The notes under the pieces were generated by a model. It worked only from the letters and a program-made list of their open reading frames with translations. It had not been told where the DNA came from and did no database searches. Positions 55,472 through 63,107 of a DNA stretch of 64,000 nucleotides are shown piece by piece. The stretch lies in NCBI GenBank assembly GCA_945870185.1, contig CAMBRK010000011.1:1-64000 (forward strand), given 5' to 3'. This DNA comes from Aureispira sp. CCB-QB1 (GTDB lineage: Bacteria > Bacteroidota > Bacteroidia > Chitinophagales > Saprospiraceae). Positions within the stretch are counted from its first letter, which is position 1. The number at the start of each line of letters is the position of its first letter. The position numbers and the translations under genes are program-made.

Positions 55472-56475
55472 TTTTTGCTGTTGCAGGATCGGGTAAGACA
55501 ACTTTTCTAATCAATCAGTTAAATAAAACTGAAAGGTTTTTACTTGTTACATACACTAACAATAACGTTCATAATTTAAGATCAGGCATCATAAAAAAAT
55601 TTGGCTACTTCCCAAGTAACATTAAGCTATACTCCTTTTACTCTTTTCTTTATGGCATTTGCTACAAGCCGTTTTTACACGACAAACTGAAAACCAAAGG
55701 CATAAACTATGATACGACACCTTCTCGCTTCTTACACCGCAACAAAAGAGAATATTACATTGACAAATTCAACAGACTATATAGTGCAAGAATTTCCAAA
55801 ATCCTTTTTGCAACTGACGAACAAGGCAATGTAGTTGAAAGAATATCAAAGTATTTCGACCATTTGTTTATTGATGAAATCCAAGATTTTGGGGGTAACG
55901 ATTTCAATTTGCTGAAGGAAATTAGCAAGGCAAAAGTAAACCACATTTATGTTGGGGATTTTTTTCAGCACACTTTTGACACCAGTAGAGACGGAAATAC
56001 TAATTCAAAACTTCATGATGATTTAGAGAAATATATTGGAGAATTTCATAAAATGGGGGTTGTCCCTGACACTAAAACATTATCAAAAAGCTTTCGTTGT
56101 AGCCCCAATATTTGCAAATTCATATCGGAAAGCTTAGCAATTTCTATAGAATCTCATAGAGAAGATGAAACAGCAGTTGAATATATTGACACCATAGATA
56201 AAGCAAGACAAATATTTAATGACAATTCAATTGTGAAGCTCTTTTATAAAGAACATTACAAATACGATTGTTTTTCAAGAAATTGGGGTGACAGTAAAGG
56301 AGAAGACAAATACTTTAACGTTTGTGTGGTTTTAAATAAATCAACTTTTGACAAATACAGCAAAGGAAAGCTGCACGAATTACCGCCGACAACATTGAAC
56401 AAATTGTATGTTGCACTATCAAGAGCAAAGAATAACTTATATCTAATTCCCTTTAATTTAATAGATACGGTCTAA
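55456..56475 (+). CDS. gajB: UvrD-like helicase (GajB-like, short)
   Basis: The 339-aa protein has the SF1 motifs: Walker A FAVAGSGKTTFL near the start, DExx-like LFIDEIQDFGG, the motif III GDFFQHTFDTSRDG, motif IV-like LSKSFRCSPNI, and motif VI LYVALSRAKNNLYL. A standard GajB is about 490 aa; here the 2A/2B parts appear reduced, so unwinding may be weak. It may act mainly as a sensor of DNA ends that activates GajA. It overlaps gajA by 16 bp. Confidence 0.8.
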   Translation: MDKRVIFAVAGSGKTTFLINQLNKTERFLLVTYTNNNVHNLRSGIIKKFGYFPSNIKLYSFYSFLYGICYKPFLHDKLKTKGINYDTTPSRFLHRNKREYYIDKFNRLYSARISKILFATDEQGNVVERISKYFDHLFIDEIQDFGGNDFNLLKEISKAKVNHIYVGDFFQHTFDTSRDGNTNSKLHDDLEKYIGEFHKMGVVPDTKTLSKSFRCSPNICKFISESLAISIESHREDETAVEYIDTIDKARQIFNDNSIVKLFYKEHYKYDCFSRNWGDSKGEDKYFNVCVVLNKSTFDKYSKGKLHELPPTTLNKLYVALSRAKNNLYLIPFNLIDTV

Positions 56476-56695
56476 CAAAAAGACAAGAAGAACAGCCTAG
56501 AAAAAGCGTTTGGCTCACTAGCTGGTGATGTGTTTAATAGAATATTCTAGTTCATCTCATTATTCATAGTGTATTGACTTTTTCTTCATAGAAATCCACC
56601 ATATTACCAAGCCTAAACCGTTGATTATGTCTACACGCCTTACCGGTGGTAAAACTATAGATACAGAATTTCAGAATTCCAATTATAATCAAAAT

Positions 56696-56918
56696 AAAAA
56701 CCGACCAGCAAAGATAATCCTTCCCTAGCTTTGTAAAGATCGAGCCTTGCAGGTTTCGGTATGAATGTCTGTTTCGTAGAAAAATTGACAGCGTCAATTT
56801 AAGACATGAACCGTGCTGCACACCAGCACGGCGTATTAGAAAGCTTTATCTTAAGACATTCATCACCGAAAATCTTGACAAAGCCGCCTGCCCGCATTTT
56901 TGCTGCTTATCGGTTTTT
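56696..56918. repeat. MITE-like repeat, copy 4
   Basis: The 223-bp copy starts AAAAACCGACCAGCAAAG and ends TGCTGCTTATCGGTTTTT. The interior differs from copies 1 and 3 and holds its own inverted repeats, for example CGGTATGAATGTCT against GACATTCATCACCG. Confidence 0.6.
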
Positions 56919-57158
56919 ATTTATGATATGTCATGTTTTGGAGACACCACTGGACCAACAAGAAACTTCAAATAAATACCAATCAACAAACTACCAAAAA
57001 CTTGCACACGACACCCCAAAATCAAAGTTACCATTCTTAATCAAATCAGCACTTGAACAAATAGCCATCAATTCCCCATTCCATCAAGCAGCAGTTGTAA
57101 GCCCGCCCGCTTTTCTACCACACAAAACAGATACAAAGTTAGCTACGGGAACTGAAAC

Positions 57159-57190
57159 GTGTATGGTCCACTACGTTCTCCACCATACAC
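57159..57190 (+). promoter_or_regulatory. Structured leader upstream of gene A (E2)
   Basis: GTGTATGG (57159-57166) pairs with CCATACAC (57183-57190). The E1 stem has other bases at the same place (9255-9314), so pairing rather than sequence is conserved. Confidence 0.45.
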
Positions 57191-57281
57191 TTATTCATTC
57201 CCTCACGCTGTCAGGTATCCGTTAGTATGGTCTAGGTTGGCTGTACACTTAGTTTTTCATTTTTATATTCTTATTATTATT

Positions 57282-57599
57282 ATGAGTACGTCAGTTGCTT
57301 CAGTTCGTCGTTTTGATTATGGTTCGTTATTTACTAGTGCCACAGTTTTTGATGCTAGTTGTGAGCATATTCCGTTTGGGGAGTTTGTTCGTTCATGTAT
57401 TGCTCGTCATTTAGCTTGTGATTGGGGAGATTGTTGTCCAGATGATGCTGCCCTTAATGATGCTGCCTTAGTAGATGGTAGTCGTATTTTTTCAGTATAT
57501 CATATTCCTGCAGGGTTGTACGGTTTAGATAGTAAGATTTGGATTATTACGGAGTCTAGTAGAGAGTACACTACAGTTATCTTTCCATCAGAGTATTAG
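57282..57599 (+). CDS. Gene A (E2): small DWGD/IWIITE family protein
   Basis: This 105-aa protein starts MSTSVASVRRFDYGSLFTSA. It shares with the E1 copy the blocks FDASCEHIPFGEFVRSCIARHL, DWGDCCPDD and SKIWIITESSREYTTVIFPSEY. It is cytosolic; relatives are common on plasmids and elements with no established role. Codon use is T-rich at third positions, unlike the C/G-richer E1 copy, which suggests the two elements were acquired independently rather than by a recent duplication. A terminator follows at 57614-57647. Confidence 0.75.
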   Translation: MSTSVASVRRFDYGSLFTSATVFDASCEHIPFGEFVRSCIARHLACDWGDCCPDDAALNDAALVDGSRIFSVYHIPAGLYGLDSKIWIITESSREYTTVIFPSEY

Positions 57600-57613
57600 T
57601 CCATCATCATTAG

Positions 57614-57647
57614 TAGTCCTGGGTATTGTGCTCGGGACTATTTTTTT
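57614..57647 (+). terminator. Terminator after gene A (E2)
   Basis: TAGTCC (57614-57619) pairs with GGACTA (57635-57640), followed by TTTTTTT. Confidence 0.7.
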
Positions 57648-57683
57648 CACCTATTTTTATTTCACCTATTTAATTTTATACGT

Positions 57684-58010
57684 ATGAGATATACACATCG
57701 CCTTCCTGAGCTTACATTTGAGCTTGGTACTATTGTTTTTAGTCCTTGTATTAGAGCTGGATTATTGTCATCATCAGGATTACAGCCTTTTTTAGATCAT
57801 TTCCTAGAGTGTCACGCAGCTACAGATTTTGGTATTATTTCCAGAGCAATGAGATTTGATAATGTGATCGCAGCTTTGATTGATACAGGTCAGTTGACTT
57901 CGAGATTCTTCATTACTCCTACTATTTGTCCACCAGAGACAGTTGTCATCGTCACTACCCATCTGGATGAGCGTACTACCACGATCAGGTTTGCATCAGA
58001 GCAGCTTTAG
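57684..58010 (+). CDS. Gene B (E2): small element protein of unknown function
   Basis: This 108-aa protein starts MRYTHRLPELTFELGTIVFS. It shares LPEL.F.LG, CHAATDFGIISRAMRFDNVI and TTHLDERTTTIRFASEQ with E1 gene B. It sits alone between the terminators of gene A and its own. No transmembrane segment and no recognised catalytic motif. Its constant position just before the lysis-like operon in both elements suggests a backbone rather than cargo function. Confidence 0.75.
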   Translation: MRYTHRLPELTFELGTIVFSPCIRAGLLSSSGLQPFLDHFLECHAATDFGIISRAMRFDNVIAALIDTGQLTSRFFITPTICPPETVVIVTTHLDERTTTIRFASEQL

Positions 58011-58022
58011 GTAGTCCATTAG

Positions 58023-58060
58023 GTAGCTTTGGTCAGTGATCAGGGCTATCTTTTTTTTTT
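58023..58060 (+). terminator. Terminator after gene B (E2)
   Basis: TAGC and GGTC segments pair with GATC and GGCTA around 58024-58048, and a run of ten T residues follows. Confidence 0.6.
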
Positions 58061-58123
58061 GGCAGAATATCTTTATGGCATTGCAGCATAATGGCATCGC
58101 AATTTCAAATTGCAATCTTAATA

Positions 58124-58157
58124 AACGAAAAAAGGCCCCGAACCAGCGTCCGGAGCC
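58124..58157 (-). terminator. Terminator of the E2 minus-strand membrane-protein operon
   Basis: This is the same hairpin as at 11830-11853: on the minus strand GGCTCCG pairs with CGGGGCC (58134-58157), followed by a U-tract. Confidence 0.75.
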
Positions 58158-58187
58158 CAACCCATGCAAAACAAATCAAACTAAAAC

Positions 58188-58469
58188 TCAATCTCCATCC
58201 AGTTCGTCAGAGCGTCCGCGCTCTGATGCAGTATCTCCAGGTTTCTTGCCTGAATCTTTACCGCTCTTTTCCTTTTTGAAAGGAAACTCTACATTCCCGG
58301 GAAATATCTTATGTAATCCCTTCGACACACCAAAACTAACCATCGCTCCCACACATGCCAGGATACCAGTCTTGATGATATCACTGCCATCTACGATGCC
58401 GATGAAAGCGATCAAGGTACCACCGAGCGTTCCCATCGCCTGATCACTATGGTGAATTCCCATCCCCAT
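58188..58469 (-). CDS. Small holin-like membrane protein (E2)
   Basis: This protein of about 93 aa starts MGMGIHHSDQAMGTLGGTLI; this ATG follows AAGGAAGGAGG and is conserved with E1. Hydrophobic segments TLGGTLIAFIGIV and IIKTGILACVGAMVSFG are followed by a long charged tail (KKEKSGKDSGKKPGDTASER). It overlaps the preceding gene by 23 bp. The tail differs from the E1 copy although the membrane part is nearly identical, the usual pattern of holins and spanins. Confidence 0.65.
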   Translation of the reverse strand: MGMGIHHSDQAMGTLGGTLIAFIGIVDGSDIIKTGILACVGAMVSFGVSKGLHKIFPGNVEFPFKKEKSGKDSGKKPGDTASERGRSDELDGD

Positions 58470-58713
58470 TAGACCCTCCTTCCTTTTTTTCGCCGATGGC
58501 ATCATCACTTATATTGGTGATCTGACTCACAGCTGTGACCACACCACCAGCTGTCACTAGGTATCCACCAATAGTCACCACAGCTGCTGGAAGCGATACA
58601 GGTGCCGTCAGCAATACAGTACCCACACCAGCCATGATCAACCCGATATTTCGCAACACCTTAAAAAATTTAGGCGTTGGTGCCTTCGCCCTATCTATGA
58701 TTTCACTCATCAC
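58447..58713 (-). CDS. Small membrane protein (E2), 88 aa
   Basis: It starts MMSEIIDRAKAPTPKFFKVL and carries two hydrophobic segments (IGLIMAGVGTVLLTAPVSLP and VVTIGGYLVTAGGVVTAVSQI) and a glycine/glutamate tail. It is nearly identical to E1 12110-12373, starts by a 4-bp overlap with the DUF5675 stop, and belongs to the lysis-like operon. Confidence 0.7.
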   Translation of the reverse strand: MMSEIIDRAKAPTPKFFKVLRNIGLIMAGVGTVLLTAPVSLPAAVVTIGGYLVTAGGVVTAVSQITNISDDAIGEKKEGGSNGDGNSP

Positions 58714-59105
58714 TTTTTACTTTTAATGTCAATAAAATGTTCCTTCTCATCACTCATCATCAAATTCTCGATGATATACCCAAGTGCCAGTCTAGAATGC
58801 TGACCCTTTCCATTCCCACCCGAAGAAAACACCGGAGCTACACAGCCCCGGAGTTCCTTTCGAGCATCATTGGCCACATGCATCAGGATGCCAGATCTCC
58901 CCTTCACTTTATCTATCCGCAAGCACTCCCCAAATTTTGGATGTTGAATGATGGCTACTGGATAAACTCCTTCCGGCACACACGATATATTTCGCTCATT
59001 ATTGGCCCATCCCAATTCAATACTCCGACACAGCAAGATACCTTTGATCAGAATCTCCCCATCTGTCCAGCCATCCCGATACAACCTTTGAAGCTCAATT
59101 ACCAT
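58710..59105 (-). CDS. DUF5675-family protein, peptidase/endolysin-like (E2)
   Basis: The 131-aa protein has RSIELGWANNERNISCVPEG and RSGILMHVANDARKELRGCV like the E1 copy, ending LALGYIIENLMM. The conserved His and Cys would suit a Cys/His peptidoglycan enzyme. It is the second gene of the operon. The two elements keep this gene very similar although their cargoes differ, so it appears to be under selection for the element's own life cycle. Confidence 0.75.
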   Translation of the reverse strand: MVIELQRLYRDGWTDGEILIKGILLCRSIELGWANNERNISCVPEGVYPVAIIQHPKFGECLRIDKVKGRSGILMHVANDARKELRGCVAPVFSSGGNGKGQHSRLALGYIIENLMMSDEKEHFIDIKSKK

Positions 59106-59150
59106 CTCAAATTCTTTTACTCAACCTTGGTCTTAACCTTGATCTCAACC

Positions 59151-59903
59151 TTAAACCACCTCAATCACTGCCAATGAATTATACCCACCATTCTTGAGAG
59201 AATACTGTGTACCATTCACCTCTTGATAAAACTCAATCTGAAGCGTGAACACATGGATACCAGTCGCCAAAGCTGGCGGAGCTGCATGTGTCAGATTGAT
59301 GTCCACAGACGTGTTGTTGATAGGGATGTTCACAGAGTTGCTGATCAGCGTCTCGAACTCTCCCATCTGGAAATCCATCTTTGACCATCCAGCCTTGAAT
59401 GTCACATGTGTAGATCCTGGAGCCTTAACCAAGTCCATCATTGGTACCACACCAAGGATGTCCAGTGCGCCTGTAGTGGTGTTCAAAGCAAAAGTTTTGA
59501 ACAAAATACCACTCAAAATCGCGCGATTGTTGAAGTTGAATCCCTTCAGCACAGCTTTACCTTCAGGAAGGTCAAAGCCCTCATGGACATGTCTTTCACC
59601 TCGGTCATTGGCCGCATCCAGATTTTTCACATCCGTCATCAATCTTGTCAATCTCGAAACCACCCGGTTGTCACTGGCGGTCATCATCAGATTTCTTAAT
59701 GCTGTTCTCAACAGCTTCCCTGCACTCGCTGACATTCCGAATTCAGCGCCATTCTCCCTCGTTCGCTGAAACGTCGGATCATTCGCGATCCTGTCTCCAG
59801 AGACTCCACCTTTGGTCCTTACCAAAAAACCATCGGCACTTTTGTAAAAGGATAGGTCATCAAGCTTTCCCACCACCTTCAATAATCCACCTTGTTTAGC
59901 CAT
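59151..59903 (-). CDS. 250-aa element protein with conserved N-terminal motif (E2)
   Basis: The start MAKQGGLLKVVGKLDDLSFY is placed by comparison with the E1 gene; a longer upstream frame exists but is not conserved. It contains RIANDPTFQRTREN and ASAGKLLRTALRN, a middle block ERHVHEGFDLPEGKAVLKG, and ends LKNGGYNSLAVIEVV. The N-terminus is nearly identical to the E1 copy while the beta-rich residues 160-215 vary. This mosaic variation resembles a phage tail or surface-interacting protein, but I cannot name it. Confidence 0.75.
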   Translation of the reverse strand: MAKQGGLLKVVGKLDDLSFYKSADGFLVRTKGGVSGDRIANDPTFQRTRENGAEFGMSASAGKLLRTALRNLMMTASDNRVVSRLTRLMTDVKNLDAANDRGERHVHEGFDLPEGKAVLKGFNFNNRAILSGILFKTFALNTTTGALDILGVVPMMDLVKAPGSTHVTFKAGWSKMDFQMGEFETLISNSVNIPINNTSVDINLTHAAPPALATGIHVFTLQIEFYQEVNGTQYSLKNGGYNSLAVIEVV

Positions 59904-60322
59904 AATGCCACAATTTAAAAAGTTAAATAATACGACAAAGATATTGGCGTATTTCCCACTTTGCGCCACATTCAATACTCACACTATCATAAATTACAAT
60001 AATTTACATATATTATCAAACAATAACATATATCTTTAACCGTTTTTTAACATCATTTTCCCACAAACAACTTACTTTTGTTCAGTAATTAAAATTCAAA
60101 CCACTTACACAAAGTGTTTTTACCAGCATCTGAGATTTAAATACTCGAGAAATTACCCCCACCCACGACAAACCCTCATAGCAATAAAATCATCTACACC
60201 ATCCGGACGGTTTGTCGAGACATCCCCGCCGATAGTGTATGGATGATATATAGATAGTGTATGGATAGTGTATGGATAGTGTATGACAATAGTATCATCA
60301 ATTTTGGCAAATAGAATGTAGC
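59904..60322. other. Divergent control region (E2)
   Basis: No gene. It contains the phased 11-bp repeats (60231-60296) just before the 65-aa gene and A+T-rich DNA with probable promoters for the 250-aa gene. Confidence 0.5.
60231..60296 (+). repeat. Phased 11-bp tandem repeats (E2)
   Basis: There are six 11-bp units, four of them exactly GATAGTGTATG (60231, 60253, 60264 and 60275), the others degenerate. They lie 27 bp before the 65-aa gene, the same distance as the E1 array. Confidence 0.75.
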
Positions 60323-60520
60323 ATGAGCAAATTTTCAAGACTGATTATTTATCCCAAAGATGTCTCCGCCATCACTGGCAAGAACTACCGGACTTCTTGG
60401 CTATTATTAAATAAGATCAAAACCTACTATGGCAAGAAAGATCATCAACCTGTAACGGTATTAGAATTTTGTGAATACATGGGTTTGAAAGTAGAAGATG
60501 TAATTTCAGTCATGAATTAG
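60323..60520 (+). CDS. Small 65-aa DNA-binding-like protein (E2)
   Basis: The protein starts MSKFSRLIIYPKDVSAITGK, with SWLLLNKIKTYYGKKDHQPV and EFCEYMGLKVEDVISVMN. It is clearly the counterpart of the E1 gene at 13942. The phased repeats upstream and the neighbouring RteC-like and integrase genes suggest a role in control of excision or copy number. It is small, basic and without membrane segments. Confidence 0.7.
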   Translation: MSKFSRLIIYPKDVSAITGKNYRTSWLLLNKIKTYYGKKDHQPVTVLEFCEYMGLKVEDVISVMN

Positions 60521-60551
60521 AGCACTTATTGTTTACCAAGGGGGAATGGCA

Positions 60552-61316
60552 TTAGGGCTTATTGCGATGTCTTTTTTGTTTGTCTTGGAGAGCTTTCGCT
60601 TTCTTGTTACAAAATCTTGCAGGGTCCTGACGTTCCATTATATCATGCGAAGTACCATCAAAATCAGTAATATTCACTTCAAAGAATAATTGAAATCGCT
60701 CATGTAATTCCTTCAACGTAACATCACCATTATTGATCACTTTTGTCTCTTTCCAACTTGTTAGCTCCTCCACATACTCAATCTGCAATCCTGTCCACTC
60801 TAATTTCCTAAAATCGGCAATCTTATCTTCTATTTGCCTACTGTCCAATTTATTATCCAAATATTTTTGCAACATATAAAGTGCTTTGATTACGGCAAAA
60901 ATATTACATTTTTCCGATTTTTTGACAAACCATATATTATCTTTTTCCGCACTATCCAAACGATAGTACTTTAATTCTTCCACAATGGTTTTAGAATCGT
61001 CATGCAGACTGGTTTCAAGTTCCTTGTAATATTTCCGCTCTTTACCAATTGGTTTTTCAGACTCAAGATCCAGCAACCTTTCGTAATATATACCATACTG
61101 AAATAATTTTGGTCTTTCATTGCGGTAATAATTGATCTCTTCTGCTTCAGATTGAAAGGGAAATGTGTTTTCCAGCTCAACCATCTTGGATATTTGTGAT
61201 ACAATGAAATTTTTCCTTTGCTTAATCGTTTCCAGACTTAATAAAGACGTATGCCCTACATCATTGCAGAATACCTCGAAGGCATTTATAACGGAATGCA
61301 GCTCTTTTAAAAGCAT
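60552..61316 (-). CDS. RteC-like protein (E2)
   Basis: The 254-aa protein shows EEINYYRNERPKLFQYGIYY, VIKALYMLQKYL and KLEWTGLQIEYVEELTSWKE followed by INNGDVTLKELHERFQLFFE, the RteC pattern seen in E1. It is more diverged from the E1 protein than the integrases are from each other. It likely regulates excision. The gene is convergent with the 65-aa gene (about 30 bp apart) and 180 bp downstream of the integrase stop. Confidence 0.75.
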   Translation of the reverse strand: MLLKELHSVINAFEVFCNDVGHTSLLSLETIKQRKNFIVSQISKMVELENTFPFQSEAEEINYYRNERPKLFQYGIYYERLLDLESEKPIGKERKYYKELETSLHDDSKTIVEELKYYRLDSAEKDNIWFVKKSEKCNIFAVIKALYMLQKYLDNKLDSRQIEDKIADFRKLEWTGLQIEYVEELTSWKETKVINNGDVTLKELHERFQLFFEVNITDFDGTSHDIMERQDPARFCNKKAKALQDKQKRHRNKP

Positions 61317-61496
61317 AGGCTATATCAATCTTCACTTAACAGGTTTAGGTTAAAACTTACAGTCAATAAAAAACAAATAACGAATAATTTTCGCACCAAA
61401 GTATATTATTCTTGATTTTAACAATTACTAATCTATACAACTAAAAAAGGCAGTATGTCACCAGTACTGCCTTTTTTTTTGAATAAATTTAAAACC
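61317..61496. other. Intergenic region with integrase terminator (E2)
   Basis: No gene. A strong hairpin at 61444-61474 lies just after the integrase stop; the rest is probably the RteC-like promoter. Confidence 0.5.
61444..61480 (-). terminator. Terminator after the E2 integrase
   Basis: AAAAGGCAGTA pairs with TACTGCCTTTT around a 9-nt loop, with T-runs in both directions, so it can work from either side. Confidence 0.75.
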
Positions 61497-62756
61497 TTAT
61501 TGTGCCTTTTTTGAGTCTTCATTCTTTGGAGAAAAAAGTTTCTCACTCAGTTGGTCCATCTCAGCTCCAACTCTACTTTCTACAATCTTACCATAAATCT
61601 GTGTGGTCTTTATGCTTTTGTGCCCTAGCATTTTGCTTGTAGCTTCGAGACTAACACCATTTGTCAATAGAACAGTAGTCGCAAATGTATGCCTGGCAAT
61701 GTGCGTGGTAAGTGGTTTTGTAATGCCACATATATCTGCCAATTCTTTAAGGTAAGTATTTAGCCTTTGATTGCTTTTCATTGGTAGAAGGCGATTCTTA
61801 CTCACACATACAGGATGCTCTTTGTACTTTTCTATAATGTTTAGTGCTGGTTGTAGTAGAGGAACATTACTTACATTATCATTTTTCTGTCTGGAAGTAT
61901 ATATCCATTTCTTACCGTTGATGCCAGTAACTAAATGATCAGAACATAGAAGTGAAGTATCTTTGTAGGCATATCCTGTATAACAACAGAAGACAAAACA
62001 ATCTCGCACCTCACTCAATCTAGGAATAGTAATTTCCTTTTCAACAATTCGCTGCAACTCTTCAGCGGTGAGATATTCCTTTTTTGTCTCTTTAGTATGC
62101 GCCTTATAAGATGACAATACATTTTTGACTAAGTAATCATATTTTACACCATAATCAAGTACTCGACTTAGATATTGCATAAACTTGACCAGTGTATTTT
62201 GATGAAGCTTTACTATAGATTTTAGGTATATCTCATATTCCATTGCAAAAGAATATTTGATCTGATCGATCTGGATATCTGATACTTGGTATTTGTACAC
62301 AAGAAAATCTAGAATCCTTCCCTTATACAATTTATAGCGATTGAAAGTAATCTTTCCAATCTCAATTCCCACAAGGCCTTCATATTGCTGATTATGAAGC
62401 TCACATAATTCAGAAATGGTGATCGTATGTTTTTTTGAGACTTCATCGTTACCCATTAAACGATTACGAATTTCATCAACAGTAATATCTTCCTGGTTGG
62501 CCTTCATAGTATGGAATATTTGTAGTACATCCATTTTCATAGTATCCAAATGGAGATTGATGGTGCTAACCTTTTTGGAGCTTCCTTTTACCCTTCCGAA
62601 ATTGGAATCCCATTCGTCATAATTTACTTTGTGGCCAGTTCCGATGTAAGCGCGCCGACCTGACAGGTACAATTGCATCATCACAGGTGATGATCCTGTA
62701 TTCTTTTTATCCGATCGAAGGATAAAACTTACCTTAAGAATTTCTAACTTTTTCAT
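61497..62756 (-). CDS. int: Tyrosine recombinase/integrase (E2)
   Basis: This 419-aa integrase is homologous to the E1 enzyme throughout: N-terminal arm-binding domain (MKKLEILKVSFILRSDKKNT), core-binding domain around residues 115-205, and catalytic domain with THIARHTFATT, MLGHKSIKTTQIYGKI (His and nucleophile Tyr). The first catalytic arginine is again replaced (YTGYAYKD). It lies 277 bp from the tRNA-Arg 3' end and its att core. The similarity to the E1 integrase, together with the common att site, explains how the two elements stacked in one tRNA gene. It probably both inserts and excises E2. Confidence 0.92.
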   Translation of the reverse strand: MKKLEILKVSFILRSDKKNTGSSPVMMQLYLSGRRAYIGTGHKVNYDEWDSNFGRVKGSSKKVSTINLHLDTMKMDVLQIFHTMKANQEDITVDEIRNRLMGNDEVSKKHTITISELCELHNQQYEGLVGIEIGKITFNRYKLYKGRILDFLVYKYQVSDIQIDQIKYSFAMEYEIYLKSIVKLHQNTLVKFMQYLSRVLDYGVKYDYLVKNVLSSYKAHTKETKKEYLTAEELQRIVEKEITIPRLSEVRDCFVFCCYTGYAYKDTSLLCSDHLVTGINGKKWIYTSRQKNDNVSNVPLLQPALNIIEKYKEHPVCVSKNRLLPMKSNQRLNTYLKELADICGITKPLTTHIARHTFATTVLLTNGVSLEATSKMLGHKSIKTTQIYGKIVESRVGAEMDQLSEKLFSPKNEDSKKAQ

Positions 62757-62862
62757 TTGTATTGCATGGTTTTAAAACGTGAAAAAATACTTTCCTGTTG
62801 CCATGCAGCGTAAAATAAGTGAAGAATTGTCGCGTATAAACATTTGCGACAGCTATTTTGGT

Positions 62863-62881
62863 ATTTGCGACGGTCGCAAAT
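62863..62881. repeat. Perfect palindrome in the E2 right end
   Basis: ATTTGCGAC and GTCGCAAAT flank one G. The same half-site occurs several times between 62822 and 62930, as expected for arm-type binding sites of a recombinase or an excisionase. Confidence 0.6.
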
Positions 62882-62920
62882 GTGTCGCAAAATAGTATGC
62901 TTTTTGACCCTTGTTGCTGA

Positions 62921-62939
62921 ATTGTCGCATTAAATTCAG
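62921..62939 (+). repeat. Candidate integrase arm site, E2 right end
   Basis: ATTGTCGCATTAAATTCAG differs by one base from 16752-16770. It is 93 bp from the att core; the left copy is 88 bp from its core. Confidence 0.5.
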
Positions 62940-62992
62940 TTTAAAAAACATCAATTTAGCAATGTATTTATTCATAACTCCTTGAAAAACAA

Positions 62993-63026
62993 ATGCCAAA
63001 CAAGAAATTCATCTTGTTTGGCATTA
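62993..63026 (-). terminator. tRNA-Arg terminator within E2
   Basis: On the minus strand AATGCCAAACAAG pairs with CTTGTTTGGCATT and TTGTTTTT follows. It lies inside the element boundary, just after the tRNA 3' end. Confidence 0.65.
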
Positions 63027-63032
63027 ATAAGG

Positions 63033-63047
63033 GTGATCCCGACAGGA
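63033..63047. repeat. att core within tRNA-Arg 3' end
   Basis: This copy of the 15-bp core covers the last 14 nt of the tRNA-Arg gene (minus strand) and one flanking base, so the tRNA remains intact after integration. It is the right boundary of E2. Confidence 0.8.
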
Positions 63048-63107
63048 TTCGAACCTGTGACCCACAGATTAGAAATCTGTTGCTCTATCCAGCTGAGCTA
63101 CGGAACC
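63034..63107 (-). tRNA. tRNA-Arg (anticodon TCT)
   Basis: A 74-nt cloverleaf on the minus strand: acceptor GGTTCCG pairs with CGGGATC (with G-T and T-G wobbles), D-arm with AGCTCAGCTGGATAGAGC, anticodon stem ACAGA/TCTGT around TTTCTAA (anticodon TCT, reads AGA), T-arm with GGTTCGAATC. No CCA is encoded. Its 3' end is the integration target of E1 and E2. Confidence 0.93.

Larger units (their letters stand above)
56476..57281. other. Intergenic region with MITE-like copy and gene A leader (E2)
   Basis: No gene supported. It contains MITE copy 4 (56696-56918) and the gene A leader stem (57159-57190). Between them (56919-57130) I see nothing specific. Confidence 0.5.
62757..63033. other. E2 right end: arm-type motifs and hairpin
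   Basis: It contains several TTTGCGAC/GTCGCAAA motifs, a perfect palindrome ATTTGCGAC-G-GTCGCAAAT (62863-62881), the 19-bp repeat (62921-62939) matching the left end, and the terminator hairpin (62993-63026) before the tRNA. Confidence 0.6.
16650..63047. mobile_element. Integrative element E2 carrying a defence island, inserted at tRNA-Arg
   Basis: It is bounded by two identical 15-bp cores, GTGATCCCGACAGGA, at 16649-16663 and 63033-63047. The right copy forms the last 14 nt of the tRNA-Arg gene plus one flanking base. The integrase at 61497-62756 sits next to the tRNA-side end, and replication-type genes sit at the other end. A 19-bp direct repeat lies about 90 bp inside each end. Cargo is the MADS-like operon, its downstream genes, the HEPN/SecB-like triplet and a Gabija-like operon. 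No relaxase or conjugation genes were recognised, so it may be mobilised in trans or be a satellite. Confidence 0.8.

Noticed and set aside
60153-60338. Minus-strand 61-aa frame across the 11-bp repeats
   Set aside because: It simply translates the tandem repeats (YPYTIHTLSIYHPYTI) and overlaps the 65-aa gene start.
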